A stretch of 64,000 nucleotides of DNA from Sphingobium sp. EM0848 (lineage in GTDB: Bacteria > Pseudomonadota > Alphaproteobacteria > Sphingomonadales > Sphingomonadaceae), in the NCBI RefSeq assembly GCF_013375555.1, contig NZ_JABXWB010000005.1, positions 885,501 to 949,500 on the forward strand, written 5' to 3'. Shown here piece by piece: positions 35,893 to 44,535 of this stretch. A program made the position numbers and the translations under genes. Below the pieces are notes generated by a model. The model was not told the DNA's origin, did no database searches, and worked only from the letters and a program-made list of their open reading frames with translations. The stretch's first letter is position 1. Each line of letters starts with the position of its first letter.

Positions 35893-37449
35893 TCAGACCT
35901 GGGCGAGGGCGCTCTCGCGATCGCGGAGGACTTTGCGATTAATCTTGCCGGCGGGCGTCTTTGGAAGTTCGTCGACAAATTCGATGATGCGCGGGAATTC
36001 ATGCTGGCTCAGGCGTTCGCGCGTGAAGTCCTGAAGCTCCTTGGTAAAGGCCGGGTCGCCCGGCCGCTTTGCAACGACATACCCCTTGACCACCTGGCCG
36101 CGGGTTGCGTCGGGCACGCCGATCACTGCCGCTTCGGCGACATCGGGATGTTTGAGCATGGTGTTTTCGATCTCGACCGGGCTCATCGTCCAGCCAGCGG
36201 AGATGATGACGTCGTCGGCTCGGCCACAATGGTAGAAATAGCCATCCTCGTCGATACGGGCGAGATCCTTGGTCGTTTCCCAATTGTCGCGACGCCACAG
36301 CATCAGTTCGCCGACTTCGCCGGGCGCGGTTAGCGTTCCGTCCGGGCGCTGGACTTCCAGCTTCTGGCCGGGGATCGCCTTGCCGAGCGAGCCGGGCTTG
36401 ACAAGGAAGTCCGACGCGCCGGGATAGTTGACCAGCACGACGCCGATTTCCGTGGTGCCGTACATGCTGCATGCCGGGACGTGGAAGGCCTTGTCGATGA
36501 ACTCCAGCGTGGCAGGATCGATCGGCTCGCCGGTGAACGACAGCTTCCTGATCGAGAAGGCGTAATTTTCAGCCGTGCCGGTCTTGCCCATCATGCGATA
36601 ATGGGTGGAGGCGGCCGACATGTTGGTGATCCTGAAATCCTGAAGCGCCTGCATCAGGCGGACGGGATCGAACTTGCCCGACATGGTGCCGGTGGTGACG
36701 CCCAATGCCAGCGGCGCCAGCGTGCCGTGCCACAGGCCATGGCCCCAGGCGGGGGAGGAGGGGCAGAAGAACTCGTCGCCCGGACGGATGCCGGTGCCGT
36801 AAAGCGCGGCAAGCATCAGCGTGACCAACGCCCGGTGCGTATGCTTGACGGCGGCGGGCAGGGCGCGCGTCGTTCCGGACGTGTATTGGAACACCGCCAG
36901 ATCGTTGGCCTTGCTCTTCACTGCATAGCTTGTCGGATAGGTTTCAAGCAGCGTCAGAAAAGCGTCGTCCGCGACCACGACCTGAAGGCCGTCAATCTCG
37001 CGGGCGATGGCTTCCTTGGCGGCATTGACGACGAGCAGCTTGGGCTTGCAGTCGTCCACGCGCAGGCGCAGCCCGTCGAGGCCGAACAGCGTGAAAAGAG
37101 GAACGCCGATCGCTCCGCGCTTGATCGCGCCGAACATCGACACATAGAAGGGCAGCGACGGATCGAGCATGAAGGCCACGCGATCGCCCGGTCCGATGCC
37201 CTGGTCTTCCAGCCAATGGGCGAAGCGCGATGAGCCAGCCGCAATCTCGTCGAAGCTCAACAGGACATCGTCGCCCCCGGCATCTGCGATGCGCACGGCG
37301 GTCCGCCCTGTTCCGTCGGCATGACGGTCGATGCACTCATGGGCGATGTTGAGCTCTTCCCGGTTGCCGTCGAACAGATCCCATAAGGCTTCGGACGAAG
37401 CCTGAGCCTGCGCGTCGGCGTAGCTCGTGAGGTCGGTGAGTTTTGCCAC
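35893..37449 (-). CDS. Acyl-CoA synthetase / CoA ligase (AMP-binding)
   Basis: 518 aa from GTG 37449, chosen because GGAG lies eight bases upstream and because the alternative ATG 37503 falls inside a regulatory palindrome. ANL-family motifs: FQYTSGTTRALP (P-loop), SMYGTTE, GRADDVIISAGW and the catalytic lysine in TPAGKINRKV. The pattern resembles medium-chain/aryl-CoA ligases of the benzoate-CoA ligase branch. It should activate a free acid to its CoA ester with ATP. It is the only AMP-forming ligase in the window and is divergent from IclR 2. Confidence 0.9.
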   Translation of the reverse strand: MAKLTDLTSYADAQAQASSEALWDLFDGNREELNIAHECIDRHADGTGRTAVRIADAGGDDVLLSFDEIAAGSSRFAHWLEDQGIGPGDRVAFMLDPSLPFYVSMFGAIKRGAIGVPLFTLFGLDGLRLRVDDCKPKLLVVNAAKEAIAREIDGLQVVVADDAFLTLLETYPTSYAVKSKANDLAVFQYTSGTTRALPAAVKHTHRALVTLMLAALYGTGIRPGDEFFCPSSPAWGHGLWHGTLAPLALGVTTGTMSGKFDPVRLMQALQDFRITNMSAASTHYRMMGKTGTAENYAFSIRKLSFTGEPIDPATLEFIDKAFHVPACSMYGTTEIGVVLVNYPGASDFLVKPGSLGKAIPGQKLEVQRPDGTLTAPGEVGELMLWRRDNWETTKDLARIDEDGYFYHCGRADDVIISAGWTMSPVEIENTMLKHPDVAEAAVIGVPDATRGQVVKGYVVAKRPGDPAFTKELQDFTRERLSQHEFPRIIEFVDELPKTPAGKINRKVLRDRESALAQV

Positions 37450-37494
37450 TTCCAATGCTCCAGAAAGGTTCAGAGGGCCGCGATCGCCCGTTCG

Positions 37495-37518
37495 CTGATT
37501 CATAAATCGACGAATCAG
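37495..37518. promoter_or_regulatory. CTGATTC-N10-GAATCAG operator candidate for IclR 2
   Basis: Perfect 7-bp arms at 37495-37501 and 37512-37518 lie between the ligase gene and the divergent IclR gene, the usual place and geometry for an IclR binding site. Alongside lies a direct repeat, ATGTTGTA(A/T)ATAT, at 37519-37531 and 37538-37550, AT-rich and likely part of the promoters. Confidence 0.6.
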
Positions 37519-37581
37519 ATGTTGTAAATATAAAATAATGTTGTATATATCGAACAGTGAACGGCGAAGAGGTGGAGCGCG

Positions 37582-38445
37582 ATGGCCGGAATAGTTGAAG
37601 ATCGTGAGGAGTCGGCCAAATCGACGGGCGGCCTGGCAAGGGTCGTTGAGGCCAGCAAGGCCCCGGCCATAGCGCGGGCCGCGGCCGTCATGCGCCTGCT
37701 CGGCAAGGCCGATTCGGGCATGGGGGTTCATGCGATTGCGCGTGAACTCGAACTGGTGCCCAGTACCTGTCTGCATGTGCTAAGGGCGCTGGTGGCGGAG
37801 GAATTCGTTTCCTTCGATCCGGATACGAAACGATATTCGCTGGATGCGGGGGTTTTGACGCTTGCGCGCCACTGGCTGCGGAGGAACCGCTTTTCCCTGA
37901 TCGCGCAGAGCCAGATCGATCGGATTGCCGAGGCGCATCAGGTCTCTGTTCTGGGCGCCAGCATTGTCAGCGCGGATCATATCGTCGTCGTAGCGATGTC
38001 TCCCCACATCCAGGGGCTTCAGATCAGCTCGCAGATCGGCAGCCGCTTTCCAGCGCTGATCAGCGCAACCGGCCGGTGCATCGCGGCCTTTGGCGGCCTG
38101 TCACCCGAAGACCTCAAGAGCCGTTTCGCAACCTTGCAATGGGGTAATCCGCCGACGTTCGAGGCGTGGCTGGATGAAGTCGAAGAAGTGCGGCGAACTG
38201 GTATCGGTGTGGATGAAGGTCAATATATTCCCGGTGTTACGGTCGTGGCTGCACCTGTGTGGAGCGATGGCGGGCGATTGGGACAGTCGCTGGTCGCGAT
38301 CGGTTTGACGAGCCTGTTGCAGGGAGACGCGCTGGAGCGTCTGAAGGCCGCCATTCTGACGGGTGCTCAGGAAATCTCCCGGCATTTGAGCGGTGACTGG
38401 AAGGTTGGTACAACGTCATTGGAGAAGTCCGAAGGGCAGATATGA
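37582..38445 (+). CDS. IclR-family transcriptional regulator 2
   Basis: 287 aa with a ~30-residue N-terminal tail, then the winged helix (VHAIARELELVPSTCLHVL; RYSLDAGVLTLA) and an effector domain (ISATGRCIAAFG; GVTVVAAPVWSDGG). The effector-domain residues differ from IclR 1, so a different inducer is expected. Divergent from the CoA ligase, with the CTGATTC palindrome between them. Probably senses the acid or its CoA ester. Confidence 0.9.
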   Translation: MAGIVEDREESAKSTGGLARVVEASKAPAIARAAAVMRLLGKADSGMGVHAIARELELVPSTCLHVLRALVAEEFVSFDPDTKRYSLDAGVLTLARHWLRRNRFSLIAQSQIDRIAEAHQVSVLGASIVSADHIVVVAMSPHIQGLQISSQIGSRFPALISATGRCIAAFGGLSPEDLKSRFATLQWGNPPTFEAWLDEVEEVRRTGIGVDEGQYIPGVTVVAAPVWSDGGRLGQSLVAIGLTSLLQGDALERLKAAILTGAQEISRHLSGDWKVGTTSLEKSEGQI

Positions 38446-38559
38446 CGGGAGAAGGTGAAGGTGGAATATTCCGGAGAAACGGACGCAAAGCATTTATTTC
38501 ATGACGTTTTTCGACCGGCTTGAAGCTGGCGATCTCAAAATAGGAAGAGGACCTGAATC

Positions 38560-39375
38560 ATGTTTGCCTGTGATGTGATGGAGTCTCCGGTCGATGCCGA
38601 AAAAAGCGTTCGTGAAGCGCTGGAACCTATTCTGGGCGATTTGCGTAACGCAACGGAACTGAGCGAAGCGGAGAAGGTGCTCGATGCCGTTGCGGCGGTG
38701 CTTGATCTGCCGCTGACATTCTGGGTTCTCGATACCTCCCATCCCTATCAGATACCGGAAATGGACCGCTATGCCCGGGCGCGCGGATGGCCGGATGAAC
38801 TGCTGAGCCTCTGGTGGGATCGCCATGCCGCGCTCAAGATGCCAGTCTATATTCGTTGCCGGTTTACCGATCTCCCGTTCGTCGTATCCCTTCAGGAAAA
38901 ACGTCGGCGGCAACCTTATCAGGATTCGCCCGAACAGCGGCAGGTGACCGCGCTCATTCGCGATATGGGGGTTTCCACCCTGCTGGTCGTGCCCATTCAC
39001 CTTCCCAAGGGACGGGTTGCGATGATGGTTCTGGCCGGAGGAGCGAAGGATTCGTCCTTCAAGGCGCTGATTCAAAGCGTTGAGGGAGACCTTCTCGCCA
39101 TCGGTCATCGGTTCATGCGGATTGCCGGCCAGTCGGTGGGCGGCGATGCTGACGATCAGGATGAGCGTTCCCATCTGACGCCCCGCGAATGGGACTGCGC
39201 GCGGACGCTGGCGCAGGGCTATCGCGAAGCGGAAATCGCCCAGTTGATGGGCATATCCAAGGTGACAGTCCGTTTCCATCTCGACAATGTCGTCCAGAAA
39301 TTCGGTTGCAAGACGCGCGCGCAGGCCATGGCGCTGCTGGGCCAGCTTGGTTTGCTGGGGCCTGTCGGCGCTTAG
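38560..39375 (+). CDS. LuxR-type regulator (orphan/solo)
   Basis: 271 aa. C-terminal GerE helix-turn-helix: HLTPREWDCARTLAQGYREAE, then IAQLMGISKVTVRFHLDNV. N-terminal ~170 residues look like an autoinducer-binding-type domain (FWVLDTSHPYQ, LVVPIHLPKGR). No luxI-type synthase is present, so it is a LuxR solo that may sense a plant, host or pathway compound. A GGAATATTCC palindrome at 38463-38472 lies upstream. It precedes the isochorismatase/SnoaL/P450 genes and may control them. Confidence 0.85.
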   Translation: MFACDVMESPVDAEKSVREALEPILGDLRNATELSEAEKVLDAVAAVLDLPLTFWVLDTSHPYQIPEMDRYARARGWPDELLSLWWDRHAALKMPVYIRCRFTDLPFVVSLQEKRRRQPYQDSPEQRQVTALIRDMGVSTLLVVPIHLPKGRVAMMVLAGGAKDSSFKALIQSVEGDLLAIGHRFMRIAGQSVGGDADDQDERSHLTPREWDCARTLAQGYREAEIAQLMGISKVTVRFHLDNVVQKFGCKTRAQAMALLGQLGLLGPVGA

Positions 39376-39518
39376 GGAACAGGATGGCGGCGAAGGGGGG
39401 ATCGGGAAAGGGGGCCGATCTTGCCTCCCCCTCCAAATTGGGAGGGAAGGCGATGGCTCATCATGCCTAGAAAGCTGGATCAGAACCACAACGCCCACAT
39501 CTTCCGTTGGAGTGCATA

Positions 39519-40076
39519 GTGACCATTGTAGATCCGAAGACGACGGCCCTGGTGCTGATCGATATTCAGCAGGGCATTCTCCCCCTTCCGCTCACACCGC
39601 TGACATCCGAAGAACTCGCCAGCCAGGGCAAGAAACTGGCCGAGCAGTTTCGCGCCGCTGGCGCCCCGGTTGTTCTCGTCAATGTCAGCTGGTCTCCGGA
39701 TTTCGGCGACGCGCTGATGCAGCCTGTCGATGCCCCCATGCAGTTCGAAGGAGGACTGCCCGCCAATTTCGATGCATTGGCCCCGGGGCTCGCCCAGGAA
39801 GGAGATATTTTCATCACCAAGCGTCAATGGGGCGCGTTCACCGGCACGGAACTGGACCTGCAACTGCGCCGGCGCGGCATCAAGACAGTCGTGATCGGCG
39901 GTGTTTCAACCAATATGGGCGTCGAATCGACGGCCCGTCATGCCTATGAACTGAATTATGCCGTCATCATCGCCAAACAGGCGACGACCGGCATGGATCA
40001 GGAATTGCACGACATGGCGATGAACAAGCTGTTCCCGCTGTTCACGCGCGTCGCTGATTCCATTTCCTTCGAATAA
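39519..40076 (+). CDS. Isochorismatase-superfamily hydrolase lacking the catalytic cysteine
   Basis: 185 aa; GTG 39519 with GGAG at 39509-39512. Asp15 in LVLIDIQQG and Lys in FITKRQWGAF fit the family triad. Where cysteine amidohydrolases (nicotinamidase, N-carbamoylsarcosine amidase) have Cys, this protein has Gly in STNMGVESTARHA, as do true isochorismatases of the EntB/PhzD type. So vinyl-ether hydrolysis or another non-cysteine reaction is more likely than amide hydrolysis. Forms a run with the SnoaL-like gene 16 nt later. Confidence 0.83.
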   Translation: MTIVDPKTTALVLIDIQQGILPLPLTPLTSEELASQGKKLAEQFRAAGAPVVLVNVSWSPDFGDALMQPVDAPMQFEGGLPANFDALAPGLAQEGDIFITKRQWGAFTGTELDLQLRRRGIKTVVIGGVSTNMGVESTARHAYELNYAVIIAKQATTGMDQELHDMAMNKLFPLFTRVADSISFE

Positions 40077-40092
40077 AGCCGGAAAGAAACCA

Positions 40093-40524
40093 ATGGCCAG
40101 CAATAATCTCTCGATTATCGAGTCCTTCCTGAAGGAATTCGGGACCGGGTCGCTCGAAAAGGCGTTTTCCATGTTCACGGAAGATGCGCAATGGTCGATC
40201 GTGCAGGTCGTGCGAGGCGTCACAATGACGATGGATGAATTGCAGCCTCGACTTGCTGGAATGCGGGCAGCCCTTCAGGATAACTGCCTGCATTTGGCCA
40301 TTATCGATGTCGTGGACGGCGGTGAGAAGCTGTCGATCGAAGTGGAGTCTCATGCGAAGACCTGCCTCGATCAAATCTATAATAATCGTTACTGTCTGGT
40401 CTTCGAAATGTCGGGCGGAAAAATCGCCAATGTCAGGGAATATAATGATTCGCTGCATGTTGTGGACATTCTGGCGCCTGCGGTCGCGTACCATATGAGT
40501 CAGGCCAGCCGACCGACTTCATAA
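40093..40524 (+). CDS. SnoaL/NTF2-like protein
   Basis: 143 aa alpha+beta-barrel protein: SIIESFLKEFGTGSLEKAFSMFTEDAQW at the N-terminus, VFEMSGGKIANVREYND at the C-terminus. Members are limonene-epoxide hydrolase-, ketosteroid isomerase- or polyketide cyclase-like; catalytic residues cannot be assigned here. With a P450 98 nt downstream, hydrolysis or isomerisation of an oxygenated product is a reasonable guess. Confidence 0.72.
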   Translation: MASNNLSIIESFLKEFGTGSLEKAFSMFTEDAQWSIVQVVRGVTMTMDELQPRLAGMRAALQDNCLHLAIIDVVDGGEKLSIEVESHAKTCLDQIYNNRYCLVFEMSGGKIANVREYNDSLHVVDILAPAVAYHMSQASRPTS

Positions 40525-40622
40525 GCGCTCATAGCCTCTCATTAGTGACGGTGCGCGTTCAAGGGCAGAAGCTAATCCTACCATCGCGAATGATAATATT
40601 GGCGATGGAGAAGGAGATCGAC

Positions 40623-41894
40623 ATGAAGGATGCAACGGTTGCCGAGAGGCCTCGCCTGCCTGGCTTCAGTGTTGCTGACGATGGATTCCTGCGCGATCCA
40701 TTCCTTTTATCCAAACGCGCCCATGAAGAGGCGCCGATCTTCTTCGATGATCAGACCAATTCCTGGATGATCACCAAATATCAGGACGTGGCAGCAGTCC
40801 TTTCCGATTACCAGACATTCTCTTCCCGCGCAGTCGGCCGCATTCCCGTGCCCGCAAAGCTGGCATCGCGTGCCGCCGATTTCGTCAAGGACGAAATCAT
40901 CTTCGCCATCGATCCGCCCGAACACACGCTGGCCCGTGCCACGATCCAGAACGGCTTTGCCCGGAAGATCATCGATTCCATGGCAGGCTATGCCGCGATC
41001 GCTGCCGATGAGATCATCGATTCTGTGATCGACAGCGGTGAAGGCAATATGATCGAGATCTGCTATGCCTTTTCCATGCGCGTCATCACCCAGATGCTCA
41101 ATCTGCCCAAGGAATATTCGGCGGACTATCGGCGCTGGGCCGAAGCTCTGTTTGCGCTGCTCGTGCCCAAAAAGCTCGACAGTGATGAAGTCATCACGAC
41201 GCATCTCTCCGCACAGCAGATCGAGGCCCGCTGGACCGATCTTGCCGACGCGGGTGCCTTCCTGCGCGAGACGGTGCTGGAGCGGCAGAAGAATCCGGGC
41301 GGCGACCTTATCAGCGCGATGATCATGGCGCGGGATGCCAATGGCAACGCCATTGATCCCGGCGCAGTGGTCCGTCACTCCCTTTCGCTGATTACGGCGG
41401 GTTTCGATACGACCGCGACGCTTCTTGCCCATCTGATCCTGCACTTCACCCGGAACCCGGATCAGCTTGCTCTCCTGAAGGCAGATCCGTCACTGGCAAA
41501 TAATGCGGTGGAGGAAGGTTTGCGGCGACAGGGGTCGACCCTTACCCTGTTTCGCATTGCGACGAAGGACGTTACGTTGCACGATCACCTGATCCCGCGC
41601 GGATCGCTTGTTTGTGCCTTGATTCCGGCAGCAAATCTGGACGCGGACATGTTCTCGGACCCGGCCCGGTTCGACATCAGGCGGATCAATGCCAATCGTC
41701 ATCTGGGCCTGGGGCGCGGGCGTCATGCGTGTGCGGGCCAGCCGCTGGTGCGTGTCGAGGCGCCCATCGGTCTGCGCAAATTATATGAGCGCATGCCTGA
41801 TCTGCGGATCGACCTCGACAAGCCGATCGAATATATGCCGGCTTTCGGTGCCTTGACGGTGACGTCCATGCCTGCCGTCTGGTCGCCACGATGA
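40623..41894 (+). CDS. Cytochrome P450 monooxygenase 1
   Basis: 423 aa; start at ATG 40623 with AAGGAG at 40611-40616. Heme-binding loop LGLGRGRHACAG with Cys370; the usual Phe is replaced by Leu. I-helix AGFDTTA (oxygen activation) and EGLRR (K-helix ExxR) are present. Soluble bacterial class I P450, needing ferredoxin and reductase; neither gene is in the window. Converges on the wrbA gene. Confidence 0.92.
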   Translation: MKDATVAERPRLPGFSVADDGFLRDPFLLSKRAHEEAPIFFDDQTNSWMITKYQDVAAVLSDYQTFSSRAVGRIPVPAKLASRAADFVKDEIIFAIDPPEHTLARATIQNGFARKIIDSMAGYAAIAADEIIDSVIDSGEGNMIEICYAFSMRVITQMLNLPKEYSADYRRWAEALFALLVPKKLDSDEVITTHLSAQQIEARWTDLADAGAFLRETVLERQKNPGGDLISAMIMARDANGNAIDPGAVVRHSLSLITAGFDTTATLLAHLILHFTRNPDQLALLKADPSLANNAVEEGLRRQGSTLTLFRIATKDVTLHDHLIPRGSLVCALIPAANLDADMFSDPARFDIRRINANRHLGLGRGRHACAGQPLVRVEAPIGLRKLYERMPDLRIDLDKPIEYMPAFGALTVTSMPAVWSPR

Positions 41895-41923
41895 TGGGAC
41901 CTGCAAGAGCCGGTCATCGATAC

Positions 41924-42547
41924 TCAGTCCATGGGACGCAATCCGGCGCCTTTCAGTGCAGCCGCGACGGTGGTGACATGTCGACCCTGAAAGCGGGCGG
42001 CGGCGCATTCGGCTTGGGAGGGCAGGGCGCCCGGGCGGTTATGCGAGACGGCGGAGGCACCATAGGGCGTTCCCGCCTGAAACATCGCGGCATCGGCAAA
42101 GCCCGGCGGGACGATGATCATGCCGAAATGCGCCATCGGCACGAACAGGGTCAGGCTGGTGACTTCATTGCCGCCATGGGTGCTGCCTGAACTGGCAAAG
42201 GCCGATCCGACCTTGTTGACGAGCTGCCCCTTGGCCCACAATGTGCCCAGGCTGTCCAGATAAGCCTTCACTTCCGAGCAGACGAGGCCGAAGCGGGATG
42301 GTGTTCCGAACAGGATCGCATCGGCCCAGAGTGCGTCGTCCGTCGTCGGCGCGGGATAGAGCGCATTCATGCGCTCCGCATTGTCGGCCCAGCCGGGCAC
42401 CATCGCCATCACATCGGGGCCCACCGCTTCACGAGCGCGCCGGAGGCGTATTTCGCCGCCGGCGGCGGCTGCGCCTTCCGCCACGGCCTGCGCCAGTGCC
42501 TCGGTCATGCCGTCGCGGGAATGGAAGACGATCAGGATATTGGGCAT
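41924..42547 (-). CDS. wrbA: NAD(P)H:quinone oxidoreductase, WrbA-like flavodoxin fold
   Basis: 207 aa from ATG 42547 (GGAGAG eight bases upstream). Flavodoxin-like FMN protein: ILIVFHSRDGMTEALA (FMN phosphate loop), GTPSRFGLVCSEVKAYLD, and SAFASSGSTHGGNE. Two-electron reduction of quinones avoids redox cycling during aromatic or quinone-forming catabolism, or it could supply reduced flavin. Preceded by MarR box at 42621-42637. Confidence 0.85.
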   Translation of the reverse strand: MPNILIVFHSRDGMTEALAQAVAEGAAAAGGEIRLRRAREAVGPDVMAMVPGWADNAERMNALYPAPTTDDALWADAILFGTPSRFGLVCSEVKAYLDSLGTLWAKGQLVNKVGSAFASSGSTHGGNEVTSLTLFVPMAHFGMIIVPPGFADAAMFQAGTPYGASAVSHNRPGALPSQAECAAARFQGRHVTTVAAALKGAGLRPMD

Positions 42548-42620
42548 TTCACATCTCTCCGAAGGGCGGTGTCGTGCAAACGACGATCCTGCGGAGGGCT
42601 GTAGCGGCAGTGGAAATATA

Positions 42621-42637
42621 TGTAAAATTATTTGACG
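42621..42637. promoter_or_regulatory. MarR box candidate (wrbA promoter)
   Basis: TGTAAA-ATTAT-TTGACG, 10 of 12 half-site positions match TGTCAA-N5-TTGACA. Lies 74 nt before the wrbA start and behind the MarR 1 stop. Confidence 0.6.
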
Positions 42638-42674
42638 AAAAATATGTTTGGGAAATTCATGCGTCAATCCATTT

Positions 42675-43094
42675 TCAAACGTTTCGCCAATCGATACCCA
42701 TAGCCGCGCGCACCGCTTTCATACGCGCTTTGCCGATATGACGTTCCAGCCGTTCCTCCAGTGCGAGAAGGATCACCCCCGCATCCTCGCGCAGCGGCGC
42801 TGCGGAAGGCGAGAATGTCACGATGCGCGCGCGGCGGTCGCCGGGATCATCCGCCACGCAGACAAGATCCTTCGCCACCATCTCGGCCAGCATCTGGCTC
42901 ATCGCCTGTCGTGAGACGCCGAGATTTTCCGCGATGCGGGCGGACCGGCTTTCGCCGTTGGCGAGATTGGCGAGCACCAGCGACTGGGCGCGCGTGACAT
43001 CGTGCCAGCCCTTCGATCGCAGCCCTTGCTGAAGAGCCTCATCGAACCAGTAAATGGCCTTCACCAGGTCCAGCATTAGCAGGTTAGTTGACAT
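42675..43094 (-). CDS. MarR-family transcriptional regulator 1
   Basis: About 139 aa from ATG 43094; an ATG at 43142 would add 16 residues. Winged helix: MLDLVKAIYWFDEALQQGLRSKGW (dimer helix), SARIAENLGVSRQAMSQML (recognition helix), DPGDRRARIV (wing with the DxR motif). Paralogous to the protein at 53837. Divergent from the group-D monooxygenase, with a box in between, so probably an autoregulated repressor of the local regulon. Confidence 0.85.
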   Translation of the reverse strand: MSTNLLMLDLVKAIYWFDEALQQGLRSKGWHDVTRAQSLVLANLANGESRSARIAENLGVSRQAMSQMLAEMVAKDLVCVADDPGDRRARIVTFSPSAAPLREDAGVILLALEERLERHIGKARMKAVRAAMGIDWRNV

Positions 43095-43156
43095 TATTCC
43101 TGTGTGCGGAATTGCGCGGGATTTTGCAACCACGCGATTCATCTGGCGTCGATAAA

Positions 43157-43173
43157 TGTAAATATACTTGACA
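43157..43173. promoter_or_regulatory. MarR box candidate (MarR 1 / monooxygenase divergent promoter)
   Basis: TGTAAA-TATAC-TTGACA; one mismatch to the consensus half-sites. The right arm is itself a consensus -35 hexamer for the monooxygenase, so binding would block polymerase. Confidence 0.6.
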
Positions 43174-43229
43174 AAAATGGCGGATCAGAAAAAATGAAAT
43201 CCAAAGCAAGACATGCAGGAGAGCCCACC

Positions 43230-44477
43230 ATGAATGATTCGACCACCGCACCCAAACTGGCGGATCGCCGTATCCCGCCGGGGGATGACTTCCTCTCTGC
43301 CGAAGCGTTGGCGCAGCTGACGCCCGAACGGCTGATCGAGCGGACGCGCGCGCTCAAGCCTCTGCTCGCCGAATATGCGCGGGAGGCCGAACGGCTGCGG
43401 CGTCCGGTCGATGCCGTGTGGGCGGCCATCCGCGAATCCGGCTATTTCTACCTGATGGTGCCCAAGCGGTTCGGCGGATTGGAACTCACCGCCGACCAAT
43501 ATATCGACGCGACCCTGCCGCTGGCCGAAGGCTGCGCCTCGACCGGGTGGGTGGCAAGTTTCTGTGCCCAGCATAACTGGCTGCTTGCGCAATTCCCCGA
43601 AGAAACACAGGCGGAAATCTGGGGCGGCCATCCCTATATCGTCGCGCCCAGTGTCGCCGCGCCGCCGGGCAAGGCGGAACCGGTCGAGGGCGGCTATCGG
43701 CTGACCGGACACTGGAAATGGGGCACCGGCATCATGCATGCCGACTGGGTGATGGTGAACGCCTTCGTGCCCGGTGAAGACGGTCCGGTGATGCACATGT
43801 TCATCCTGCCTGCGAGTGAGGCGACGGTGATCGATACCTGGCATGTCGACGGGATGATCGGCACGGGTAGCAATGATATATTGCTGTCCGACCTGTTCGT
43901 GCCGGGCCACCGCGCCTTTGCCGTCGGTCCAGCCCGGTCGGGGCGCGGCCATGCAGCGCGGTTGCATGACAATCCGCTCTTTGCTTCGCCCATGTTGCCG
44001 AGCCTGGCCGTGACGGCAGCGATCCCGGCGCTCGGAGCGGCCCGCTCGGCAGTCGAGCAGACGAAGGAGCGGCTGGCGGGCCATGTGAAGATGGGCAGCG
44101 AAGGGACGCAGGCCGAAAAGCCGGCGGCGCAGATGCGCCTTGCCCGTGCGGACATGCTGGTGCGCTCGGCGGAGCTGGCGATCCGCGATGCGGCGCGGCG
44201 CAATGTCGGCCTGGGTGCCATCGACGAGCCCGAGCAGACGCAAGCGCGCATCCAGTTGCGCGGGCAGATCGCCTTTGCCGTGGGTCAATGTCGCGAGGCG
44301 ATCCAGACATTGTGCGAAAGCTCCGGGTCGAGCGTACACAGTCTCGACAATCCTCTGCAACGCGCATTGCGTGACGTGCAGGTGATGGCGAGCCATGTCG
44401 TCTATGATCTGGACGTTGCGACTGAATTGCACGGCCGGGCGCTGGTGGGGCTGGCGCCCAACTCTACGCTGACCTGA
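43230..44477 (+). CDS. Group-D flavin-dependent monooxygenase (HsaA/acyl-CoA dehydrogenase fold)
   Basis: 415 aa; AGGAG at 43217-43221 fixes ATG 43230 (earlier ATGs at 43104 and 43194 rejected). ACAD-fold protein without an acyl-CoA base. GCASTGWVASFCAQH, GHWKWGTGIMHADWV and the C-terminal ESSGSSVHSLDNPLQRALRDVQ match two-component FMNH2/FADH2 monooxygenases such as HsaA and HpaB-C2. Such enzymes hydroxylate phenols or related rings and need a separate flavin reductase; none is obvious nearby unless WrbA serves. Ends at a hairpin. Confidence 0.85.
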   Translation: MNDSTTAPKLADRRIPPGDDFLSAEALAQLTPERLIERTRALKPLLAEYAREAERLRRPVDAVWAAIRESGYFYLMVPKRFGGLELTADQYIDATLPLAEGCASTGWVASFCAQHNWLLAQFPEETQAEIWGGHPYIVAPSVAAPPGKAEPVEGGYRLTGHWKWGTGIMHADWVMVNAFVPGEDGPVMHMFILPASEATVIDTWHVDGMIGTGSNDILLSDLFVPGHRAFAVGPARSGRGHAARLHDNPLFASPMLPSLAVTAAIPALGAARSAVEQTKERLAGHVKMGSEGTQAEKPAAQMRLARADMLVRSAELAIRDAARRNVGLGAIDEPEQTQARIQLRGQIAFAVGQCREAIQTLCESSGSSVHSLDNPLQRALRDVQVMASHVVYDLDVATELHGRALVGLAPNSTLT

Positions 44478-44510
44478 CGAGGGAGTGAGGGCGATGTAAG
44501 GCCCGGCTGG

Positions 44511-44535
44511 CGGCCTGAGCGTAATGCTCAGGCCG
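44511..44535. terminator. 10-bp hairpin between convergent monooxygenase and MaoC genes
   Basis: CGGCCTGAGC (44511-44520) pairs perfectly with GCTCAGGCCG (44526-44535) around GTAAT and overlaps the MaoC stop codon. Confidence 0.6.
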
